A DNA stretch of 64,000 bases, taken from positions 1 to 64,000 of the forward strand of contig NZ_RHOA01000005.1 in the NCBI RefSeq assembly GCF_003946545.1. The letters run 5' to 3'. Below, piece after piece: positions 54,273 to 61,546 of the stretch. The DNA is from Levilactobacillus tangyuanensis (GTDB taxonomy: Bacteria > Bacillota > Bacilli > Lactobacillales > Lactobacillaceae). Numbering within the stretch: position 1 is the first letter of the stretch; each line of letters starts with the position of its first letter. The notes under the pieces are model-generated. The model did not search any database. It was not told where the DNA came from and was given only the letters and a program-made list of their open reading frames with translations. The position numbers were made by a program, and so were the translations under genes.

Positions 54273-54300
54273 ACCGCTAGTTCTATAATTATGCGTTGCG

Positions 54301-54336
54301 AGCGTTCAATCCCATTGATGGATTGAACGCTTTTTT
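54301..54336 (+). terminator. Terminator after secreted protein B
   Basis: Perfect 12-bp stem AGCGTTCAATCC/GGATTGAACGCT, 7-nt loop, six T. Confidence 0.94.
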
Positions 54337-54460
54337 GTTTGGGCACGGGTTGCTCGGTAACCAGATAAAAATAAATTTGTAAGACGTCCTGACCTCGGGT
54401 GTGGCTAGTCGGTGGTAGTCTAGGAGGAACACTGTTAGTGAAATGACATAGGAGGCTATC

Positions 54461-54787
54461 ATGGACTTAATGACGCATCAAGCGTGGCTGGTTCGATTCT
54501 ATCGAAGTCGGCAATGGTATCAGTACTCGCCCTTTATCCGCCTGAATTTTTTAACGGAGGAAGTTGGTGAACTGTCGCGGGCCATTCGGGCCATCGAGAT
54601 TGGCCGTGACCATCCAGGAGAAGCGGACCGGACGCCAGCAGATCTGACGGCTAATTTGGAAGAAGAACTAGGGGATGTTCTGGACCAGGTGTTGATCTTG
54701 AGTCATAAGTTCAACGTGAGCCCAGAACGTCTCTTAGCGGCCAGTGAGCAGAAACTGCGGGCCAGATTCGATGAATCAGCGACTTAG
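54461..54787 (+). CDS. MazG-like nucleotide pyrophosphohydrolase
   Basis: All-alpha NTP pyrophosphatase of 108 residues. The metal-binding ExxE is in LTEEVGELSRAI (about 33-44) and ExxD in LEEELGDVLDQVLIL (about 70-84). Family members remove non-canonical or excess NTPs. GGAGG precedes the ATG by 5 nt. It stands alone between terminated units. It belongs to the same superfamily as the dUTPase-like gene at 2041 but is a different subfamily. Confidence 0.88.
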   Translation: MDLMTHQAWLVRFYRSRQWYQYSPFIRLNFLTEEVGELSRAIRAIEIGRDHPGEADRTPADLTANLEEELGDVLDQVLILSHKFNVSPERLLAASEQKLRARFDESAT

Positions 54788-54869
54788 TGGTTAGCCGGCG
54801 TTAGCGATTCGCCTTTGATTCATGTTGGTCAGAATTAGATCAGTCACTTACTCAAGTGCTCGCCGTTGC

Positions 54870-54898
54870 TTGGGTTTTGGTGGGGACAACTCTATCAT
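54870..54898 (+). promoter_or_regulatory. Putative kup promoter
   Basis: TTGGGT (54870-54875), 17-nt spacer, TATCAT (54893-54898), 32 nt before the kup start. No c-di-AMP riboswitch was recognised in this leader. Confidence 0.45.
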
Positions 54899-54930
54899 GT
54901 GCAGTAGCATCAAGTTAGGGGGGTCTAGCC

Positions 54931-56925
54931 ATGAAAATGACGACAAGGTCGTTATCCGGCGTGGGCATGATCATTACTTTGGGGATTGTGTATGGGGACA
55001 TTGGTACCTCGCCACTCTACGTCATGAACGCCATCATTAGTCAGTCGGGTCATCAGGGGGCAGCGGCGACCACACCGATTATGTTGGGGAGCATCTCATT
55101 AATCTTTTGGACCTTGATGCTGATAACTACGATTAAATATATTCTGTTGGCCATGCGGGCCGATAACAACCATGAAGGAGGAATCTTTGCCCTGTATGCC
55201 TTGGTTCGGCCGCATGCCAAATGGTTGATTTTTCCCGCGCTAATTGGTGGGGCGGCCTTGTTAGCCGATGGGACCTTAACCCCGGCCGTAACCGTCACCT
55301 CGGCGATTGAAGGACTGAAGGGGCAGACGTTAGGGCCCTTACACTTTAGCACCGGACAAGGTTGGGTCCTGTTAGTCGTTACGGGGATTCTCTTAGGATT
55401 ATTCCTGGTTCAACGCTTTGGCACTGAAATGATCGGCTGGTCATTTGGCCCGTTGATGTTGATCTGGTTTAGTTTCATCGGTATCGTGGGTCTGCTCAAC
55501 CTGTTGGCCATGCCAACGGTGTTGCGGGCCCTGTCGCCGGTGTATGCCATCACGTTTCTCTTCAGTCCGGTGAATCGCCACGGCATCTTCATCCTGGGAA
55601 GCATCTTCCTGGCAACAACCGGGGCAGAAGCTTTGTATTCCGACATGGGGCAAGTGGGCAAACAAAATATTTATGGCACCTGGCCGTTTGTGTACCTCAC
55701 GCTCATGCTGAGCTACTTGGGGCAAGGCGCCTGGGTGATTCGGCATGGCGCCGAAATGGCCGCCAGCAGCCCGGCTAATCCGTTCTATGCGATGGTGCCG
55801 GGGCACTGGCAAATCTTTGCGATCGTGATTGCGACGGTGGCCGCAATTATTGCCTCACAAGCGTTGATTACCGGGTCGTACACGCTGGTCCACGAAGCGA
55901 TTAGTCTGAAGCTGTTACCGCGGTTGCGGATCAAGTTTCCCGGTAATGTGAAGAGTCAACTGTATATTGCCACGGTGAACTGGCTACTCTGTGCGGTGAC
56001 CCTGTCCATCGTTTGGTATTTCCGGACCTCGGACAACATGGAAGCCGCCTATGGCCTGGCCATCACCGTCACGATGTTAATGACCACGATGTTACTCCAC
56101 GCCTTCCTGATGCAAAAACACCACCGAGCATTGGCGCGGGTGTACGTCATCGGTTTTGGCTTGTTGGAAAGCCTTTTCCTGTTAGCGAGTCTCGCCAAGT
56201 TTGTCCATGGCGGGTACGTCACCTTGCTGATTACCCTGGTCATCTTGACCGTCATGGTCTTCTGGTACTACGGTAACCAACGGCGTGACGCCCATCTGGC
56301 CGAGACGGAAGACGTGTCGCTCTCGGAATTCTTGCCACAACTTGAGGCCCTAAGCGCGGACGATGAGATTCCGTCGTTCTCGACAAATCTGGTCTATCTG
56401 AGTCCGGTCACCAAGGACTATCAGATCAAGCGCGCCACGATTTACTCCATCCTGGACCAACAACCCAAGCGGGCCCGGGTCTACTGGTTTGTGACCGTTA
56501 ATGAGGCGGATACGCCGTATGAATGTTCCTATACCATCGATACCTTGGGCACTCGTAACGTGATTGACGTGCAACTTTACCTGGGCTTCAAGAAGCCGCA
56601 ACGCTTGAACGTCTATCTGCGGCAAATCGTTAATGACCTGTTGGACGAAGGTTTAATCGATGACCAAACACCGCCGTATTCCAGCATTCCATTCCGACGG
56701 GTCGGGAACTTTAAGTTTGTCATGTTGAATCAACAATTCCAAGACCTTGGGGTTCAAGGCGAAATGTCTACCTGGGATCGACTGCTGATTGGTGGGCGGT
56801 TGTTATTGCAACGAATCACCTTATCACCAACGCGGTGGTACGGTTTGGAATTTAGTGATGTCATCGAAGAACGGGCGCCGCTATTCATCGGTCAACAACC
56901 GGACCGAACCTTGCGTCGTCGGTAA
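54931..56925 (+). CDS. kup: Low-affinity potassium uptake protein Kup
   Basis: K+/H+ symporter of the KUP/HAK/KT family (664 residues). About twelve membrane helices fill residues 1-450; the first contains the family signature [17 protein letters not shown]. Also seen: [14 protein letters not shown] and [17 protein letters not shown]. The cytoplasmic C-terminal domain spans about 460-664. GGGGGG ribosome binding site before the ATG at 54931. It has its own putative promoter and a strong terminator. Confidence 0.96.
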   Translation: MKMTTRSLSGVGMIITLGIVYGDIGTSPLYVMNAIISQSGHQGAAATTPIMLGSISLIFWTLMLITTIKYILLAMRADNNHEGGIFALYALVRPHAKWLIFPALIGGAALLADGTLTPAVTVTSAIEGLKGQTLGPLHFSTGQGWVLLVVTGILLGLFLVQRFGTEMIGWSFGPLMLIWFSFIGIVGLLNLLAMPTVLRALSPVYAITFLFSPVNRHGIFILGSIFLATTGAEALYSDMGQVGKQNIYGTWPFVYLTLMLSYLGQGAWVIRHGAEMAASSPANPFYAMVPGHWQIFAIVIATVAAIIASQALITGSYTLVHEAISLKLLPRLRIKFPGNVKSQLYIATVNWLLCAVTLSIVWYFRTSDNMEAAYGLAITVTMLMTTMLLHAFLMQKHHRALARVYVIGFGLLESLFLLASLAKFVHGGYVTLLITLVILTVMVFWYYGNQRRDAHLAETEDVSLSEFLPQLEALSADDEIPSFSTNLVYLSPVTKDYQIKRATIYSILDQQPKRARVYWFVTVNEADTPYECSYTIDTLGTRNVIDVQLYLGFKKPQRLNVYLRQIVNDLLDEGLIDDQTPPYSSIPFRRVGNFKFVMLNQQFQDLGVQGEMSTWDRLLIGGRLLLQRITLSPTRWYGLEFSDVIEERAPLFIGQQPDRTLRRR

Positions 56926-56930
56926 CCTTG

Positions 56931-56967
56931 CACCCAGCAACCTTTCCTTGGTTGCTGGGTGTTTTTT
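56931..56967 (+). terminator. Terminator after kup
   Basis: Perfect 12-bp stem CACCCAGCAACC/GGTTGCTGGGTG, 7-nt loop, six T. Confidence 0.94.
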
Positions 56968-56993
56968 GCTTTAGTTGAATGTTGGCCGCCTAC

Positions 56994-57162
56994 GGCCGCC
57001 AGGGCGGGTGTTCGCCGTGGGGACCGCCACCAGCCAAAGGGCGGTCTGTTGGCTCGACTTGAAGCCGCCCAAGCCCGACGTCTCCAAGCTCGTCCCCTGG
57101 TGTAGGTTGGCAGAGAACGCCAACCTACACCAGCGACACCGCTCACGCCCGCCCTGACGGCC
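56994..57162. repeat. GC-rich structured element, copy 2
   Basis: Lies in the 449-bp gap between kup and yjeM. End arms GGCCGCCAGGGCGGG (56994-57008) and CCCGCCCTGACGGCC (57148-57162) are inverted (14 of 15). The core is a perfect 15-bp stem (57097-57111 with 57119-57133) with the 7-nt loop AGAGAAC. The strand before it (about 57013-57060) matches copy 1 at 35131: CGTGGG, CAGCC, AAAG, GTCTGTT, CGACTT. Its outer bounds are uncertain. The rest of the gap (57163-57334) shows nothing recognisable apart from the terminator at 57338. Confidence 0.7.
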
Positions 57163-57334
57163 TCCGGCTTGGATCGACCGTGCCGCGAGAACCGGATTGA
57201 TGCGGTGGTTACAAATCCTGGCATAAGCTTTGGGATGCATCATCGGTTGCGTCCTGAAGTTTAAGGGAATGGTAACCGGGCCGGTTTTGTCAGATGATAA
57301 ACGGCGTTAGTTTATCGATTCAATAATTTTAGTT

Positions 57335-57364
57335 AAAAAAGGGTGCCCAGGCAGGGCACCCTTT
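57335..57364 (-). terminator. Terminator of pepD-yjeM
   Basis: Minus-strand stem AAAGGGTGCCC/GGGCACCCTTT with a T-run (A-run at 57335-57340 on the plus strand). Confidence 0.9.
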
Positions 57365-57374
57365 AAATGTTAGA

Positions 57375-58886
57375 TTAGTCTTCGTCAGAAGCGGTTTCGG
57401 TTAAGTCATTGCGCTTCTGGGCGTTGTGGTAGAAGATCCAGGCCACGGCACCGAAGAAGATTGGGCCGATAACCGTCCAGAAGGCGGTCATGTAGTCGTG
57501 TTCCAACATTGGTTCCAGGCAGGTGAAGCCAATCCCACCAACCAGGACAATCAGGACCAACGTGACAATGGTGTTGGTCCAGAAACGGCTGGTGTAGACT
57601 TCGAATGGCCGGTCCAGGTCCTGACGCTTCTTGAAGAATGGGAAGGCCCCAATCAAGAAGAGGTAAGGGAAGGACGTGGAGACGTTAGCCATGTCGGTCA
57701 GAATCAAGTAGAACTTGTTCGCAGCGGAACCCCCGAAGGCCACCAAGAAGATGAAGACGGCGACCACGATGGCTTGGAGCCACATGGAGAAGGCTGGTAA
57801 ACCGGCCTTGTTTAACTTCGTCATCTTCTTAGGCCATAGCTTTGGTGAAGATCCCATGATGAAGGACTTCAGTGGGGAGTAAACCAGAACGAAGAAGGAC
57901 CCTAAGTAGGCCATGAACATACTCAACCCAGTGAAGCGAGCCAAGAGTTGGCCCATGGTTGCAGCGGTGCTAGTGGAAAGGTGCATGGCCTTCCCTAAGA
58001 CCAGCCCGAGGTTGTTCATCAGGACGTAAGAGATATTCCCAAGGTTAACCTCGTCGCCACCCAACACTTGGTGCCAGTTGGTGCTGATCCCCCACATGAA
58101 GATGGAGAGGGAATACATGATGGTGATGGCAATCGTTGAAATGATAAGTCCCTTAGGGAACGTCTTTTCAGGCTTGTCCATACTATCGGTAATCCCACCC
58201 ATGGATTCCATGCCGGCGTATGCGAAGACCGCATACGTGATGAAGGAAAGCAGGGCCAGTGGGGATGAGAAGCCAGGATTTGGTGAGCTGACGAAGCTGT
58301 GAATGCCATGGATTGGTTCGGCGAGTTGGCCACCATTTAAGAACCAGATGACAATGCTGGCCACGAAGAAGACCCCGGTCAGGAACATCACGAAGAAGCC
58401 CCCGAGTGAAGAAATCTTGGCAATAGAGTTCATCCCACGTGTAGCGAAGAAGGTGACGGCCAGGATCCAGAAGATCCCGAGCAGGCCAACCGTTTGCGTT
58501 GAGGACAAGCCCAAGAAGGACCAGGTTTGCGTCTGGTCACTCCCAGAGATTAACGTGGAGAGTGGAATCCAAACCTTGGTGGAAGTGGATAACATCCAGA
58601 TAATCCATGAGGATAACCAGATGAAGGTCCCAATGAAGGCCCACTTTTCACCGATTGATCCGGCCAGCCAGGAGTAAATGCCCCCCTTGGCTTCCTTGAA
58701 GGCGGACCCATATTCGGCCAGCATCAAGGCACTTGGCAAGAAGAACAGTAGTGCAGCTAAAATGTACCAGATAATACTTGCGTAACCCATTTGGTCATAA
58801 GCAACGGTCGTGTTAGCGAAACCGTAGATGGCCGAAAAAATCATTAAGATCAGGCTCGAAACGCCGATCTTTTTTTGCTTTCCCAT
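57375..58886 (-). CDS. yjeM: APC-family amino acid transporter (YjeM-like, glutamate/GABA antiporter family)
   Basis: Twelve- to thirteen-helix amino acid permease of 503 residues. Strongly resembles E. coli YjeM of the glutamate:GABA antiporter group: MIFSAIYGFANTTVAYDQMG, MLAEYGSAFKEAKGGIYSW and IGEKWAFIGTFIWLSSWI segments near the N-terminus. The ATG at 58886 has GGGAG 8 nt upstream on the minus strand; a longer start five codons earlier lacks spacing. It lies 53 nt downstream of pepD and is likely cotranscribed, so it may move amino acids freed by the dipeptidase. Substrate not proven. Confidence 0.88.
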   Translation of the reverse strand: MGKQKKIGVSSLILMIFSAIYGFANTTVAYDQMGYASIIWYILAALLFFLPSALMLAEYGSAFKEAKGGIYSWLAGSIGEKWAFIGTFIWLSSWIIWMLSTSTKVWIPLSTLISGSDQTQTWSFLGLSSTQTVGLLGIFWILAVTFFATRGMNSIAKISSLGGFFVMFLTGVFFVASIVIWFLNGGQLAEPIHGIHSFVSSPNPGFSSPLALLSFITYAVFAYAGMESMGGITDSMDKPEKTFPKGLIISTIAITIMYSLSIFMWGISTNWHQVLGGDEVNLGNISYVLMNNLGLVLGKAMHLSTSTAATMGQLLARFTGLSMFMAYLGSFFVLVYSPLKSFIMGSSPKLWPKKMTKLNKAGLPAFSMWLQAIVVAVFIFLVAFGGSAANKFYLILTDMANVSTSFPYLFLIGAFPFFKKRQDLDRPFEVYTSRFWTNTIVTLVLIVLVGGIGFTCLEPMLEHDYMTAFWTVIGPIFFGAVAWIFYHNAQKRNDLTETASDED

Positions 58887-58939
58887 GATGATATCTCCCA
58901 TTTATAGTGAAGCCGCTCAATTAGCGACAACCACCTTGT

Positions 58940-60355
58940 TTATAGATTTAGATCCTGATGATAATTCAGCGGACCAAGGTCGGTGGCCTGAGTGATTAAG
59001 GTCGCGGCCAACTCTCGGTAACGCCGAATTCCCAATGCGGCGTTGCCGAAGGCTTGTTGCGTTAAGAAGTGATTGAGTTCGGGACCAGACAGTTGCTTGC
59101 CAACCAGGTCCGTGTGTTGAACGGATTGCTTGAAGGCGATGCGCAGATCCTTTTGAACGGCGCTGACGGTGGGCCAAGCCTCGTGGTAGTGGGCATCCGT
59201 CAGGACGCTCACCAACTTATAGACCCAGTAGGCCGACTGGGTGTCGTAGGTTTCGGCCCCCAGATGATACGCATCCGGCGTGCTATCGATGCCGGCGTAG
59301 AAAGGCACGTAAACACTTTGCGCCGCGACGCCCATGGCTAACCATTGAATGCCGGCCAGGGCAGGGTCCATGTCGGGCCGCACCTGTAAGACGTGTGATT
59401 CCTGCGTCTTAGCCAAGCTGATTGGTCGGAATGCCGTTCGTTGTTCGGGTGAGCCGGAACCAACGGGATCGTACGGTGTCTCCTCGTAATGACTACTCAA
59501 GAAGGCCTGGGCGTCATCGACACTCAGCAGTCGGTCGGCATACTGAATGAATGGCAGGTCGAACGACTGGGGAGCCTGAGAAACACTCGGGGTCAAGGTC
59601 TTTTGTCCGTACCAAACCCGTGGGGTATTGTAGTACAGGTCGGATTGATCTTGCGTCCCAAAAATATCCCGCCAAATGAATTGATTGCGATGCCGATTCA
59701 AGTGATTGTCGGCGACAAACGCTTGGAGGTCGCGGGCAAACATGAAGTTGTCGGCATCGTTGAAGTCGATGGCCTGAATGGCCATTTGATTGGCGACGAC
59801 GGCGTACCCATTTTCGGGAATTCGTTGAGCGACCCAGTAGTGACCGGCACCCGTTTCCAGGTACCAGGCCTCGTGTTGATCGGCAAACAGAATCCCGTTT
59901 GATTCGCTGGTCCCGTAGTGTTCAATCAATTGGCCTAGGCGGGCGACTCCTTCGCGAGCGGTATGAATGTAAGGCAGGACCACGGTAATCATGGCCTCTT
60001 CACCCAAACCGTCCTTAACCAAGGGATCGGCGCCTAGGACGCGCTCATTTGAATAGGTACTCTCGGTGCCGCTCATGGCGATGCCAAATTCGTTGAAGCC
60101 GTCTTCTTCGAATAGGCCATACTTAGACGTCCATTCGGGCGTGGCGGTATATTTGGCAGCGTGCAGGGGTAATGGCATGGTGAAGCCATTATCCTGACTG
60201 ACAAAGGTTTGCGGCGTGGTTGCGGTCGTTGCTGGGTGAACGACGAAGTGTTTTGGCCAAGCGGCCTTAGCATCCTCGTTACGCCCAATGATGACGGACC
60301 CATCGGTCGTTGCCCGGGGTCCAATTAAAATACTCGTGCAAGCCGAATAGTTCAA
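58940..60355 (-). CDS. pepD: C69-family dipeptidase
   Basis: Ntn-hydrolase dipeptidase (471 residues) of the PepD/PepDA family. The predicted nucleophile is Cys6 in YSACTSILIG; DGSVIIGRNEDAKAAWPK follows, the usual N-terminal signature. In some relatives a short propeptide is removed to expose this Cys; here it is near the very start. The start codon is TTG (complement of 60353-60355) with GAGGAG 8 nt upstream. First gene of a probable pepD-yjeM pair. Confidence 0.92.
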   Translation of the reverse strand: MNYSACTSILIGPRATTDGSVIIGRNEDAKAAWPKHFVVHPATTATTPQTFVSQDNGFTMPLPLHAAKYTATPEWTSKYGLFEEDGFNEFGIAMSGTESTYSNERVLGADPLVKDGLGEEAMITVVLPYIHTAREGVARLGQLIEHYGTSESNGILFADQHEAWYLETGAGHYWVAQRIPENGYAVVANQMAIQAIDFNDADNFMFARDLQAFVADNHLNRHRNQFIWRDIFGTQDQSDLYYNTPRVWYGQKTLTPSVSQAPQSFDLPFIQYADRLLSVDDAQAFLSSHYEETPYDPVGSGSPEQRTAFRPISLAKTQESHVLQVRPDMDPALAGIQWLAMGVAAQSVYVPFYAGIDSTPDAYHLGAETYDTQSAYWVYKLVSVLTDAHYHEAWPTVSAVQKDLRIAFKQSVQHTDLVGKQLSGPELNHFLTQQAFGNAALGIRRYRELAATLITQATDLGPLNYHQDLNL

Positions 60356-60600
60356 ACGGAGCGCTCCTCTCTCTAATGAATAAATTTACGTTTTCTATTC
60401 TATCATGTTTCGTGGAAAACCGGGCCTTTTCGGCAGAATTTACATTGAATTATTTATATTTTCTGGATATTCAAATATTTATACATTTTGAACTAATATA
60501 TTCATTAATAACATCGATTGGATTGGAAATTAAGAGTATTGTCCGCGCGAAACATTTGGGAAAGCCCGGGAAATATGAGCCATTTATTCATTAAATTAGG

Positions 60601-60606
60601 TATAAT
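60601..60606 (+). promoter_or_regulatory. Putative -10 box of the yitT-hsdR unit
   Basis: TATAAT without a convincing -35 at 16-18 nt, 34 nt before the start codon, within a generally AT-rich divergent gap (60356-60640). Confidence 0.4.
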
Positions 60607-60640
60607 GATGGGAGCAATGTTTCTGGAAAGGACGATAGTT

Positions 60641-61525
60641 ATGGGTAACAAGCGGCAGCGCGAGCTGGCTAAACAGTTATTAATCATGGTCATGTCTTCA
60701 GTAGTCAGTGCGATTGCACTGAATGAGTTCCTGGTGCCGGGGAAGATTTTCTCGGCGGGGATCAACGGGGTCTCACAGATTATCGCGACCGTTCTAGAGA
60801 TGACGGGGATGCACGTCAGTACCGGGTGGTTTATCCTACTCTTCAACATCCCCATTGGCCTGTTAGGCTGGTTCAAGGTGGGGCGGCGGTTCACGCTATA
60901 TTCCATTATCGTGGCGATTCTGACCTCTGTCTTGACGATTGTCGTACCCGTACATAATATTTCAAATAATCCTCTGTTAGCGGCCCTGTTTGGGGGCATT
61001 CTATCCGGCGTCTCGATTGGTTATCCCTTAAAATACGGGTTCTCAACGGGTGGTATGGATATCATTGCTGTTGTCTTGGAGAAGACCACTGGCCGAACGA
61101 TTGGGACCCTCATGATGATGATTAACTTTACCATCGTGGTGGTGGCCGGCTTCATGTTTGGCTGGGAGAGTGCGCTATACACCATCATTTCCATTTATGC
61201 CATGTCGCGCGTCGTTGATGGTATTCATACCGGACATCAGAAGTTAACGGCCTTCATCGTGACCAGTCACAAGCAAACGGTGGTTGATGAATTGAACCGG
61301 ACCCTGATTCGGGGGATCACGGTGTTACCGTCAACCGGTGCCTATACCGGCAAGGAAAATAACGTGTTGATGGTGGTTATTTCTCGTTATGAGTTGTATG
61401 ACCTGGAACAGGCCGTTAAGGAAGTCGACGAACACGCCTTCGTTAACCTGGTCAACACCATCGACATTGAAGGAAACTTTATTAGTCAGTCGGAACAGCG
61501 GGAAGCCAAGCAGGCCCAGCAGTAG
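60641..61525 (+). CDS. YitT-family membrane protein (DUF2179)
   Basis: 294-residue membrane protein of unknown function, common in several copies in Firmicutes. Five to six hydrophobic helices (about 12-205), with SAIALNEFLVPGKIFSAGINGVSQI and GFSTGGMDIIAVVLEK typical of YitT. The C-terminal cytoplasmic DUF2179 domain (about 215-280) has RGITVLPSTGAYTGKENNVLMVV. ATG at 60641 has AAGGA 8 nt upstream; longer in-frame starts are rejected. Only 21 nt separate it from hsdR. Confidence 0.9.
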   Translation: MGNKRQRELAKQLLIMVMSSVVSAIALNEFLVPGKIFSAGINGVSQIIATVLEMTGMHVSTGWFILLFNIPIGLLGWFKVGRRFTLYSIIVAILTSVLTIVVPVHNISNNPLLAALFGGILSGVSIGYPLKYGFSTGGMDIIAVVLEKTTGRTIGTLMMMINFTIVVVAGFMFGWESALYTIISIYAMSRVVDGIHTGHQKLTAFIVTSHKQTVVDELNRTLIRGITVLPSTGAYTGKENNVLMVVISRYELYDLEQAVKEVDEHAFVNLVNTIDIEGNFISQSEQREAKQAQQ

Positions 61526-61546
61526 AAATCGGGAGGATGGACAACG

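Noticed and set aside
54788-54930. c-di-AMP (ydaO) riboswitch upstream of kup
   Set aside because: The conserved aptamer segments are not present; only a plausible promoter was seen.
56975-57243. Minus-strand 90-110-codon frames across the GC-rich element after kup
   Set aside because: They arise from the inverted repeats, have no ribosome binding site and are low-complexity Arg/Gly-rich.
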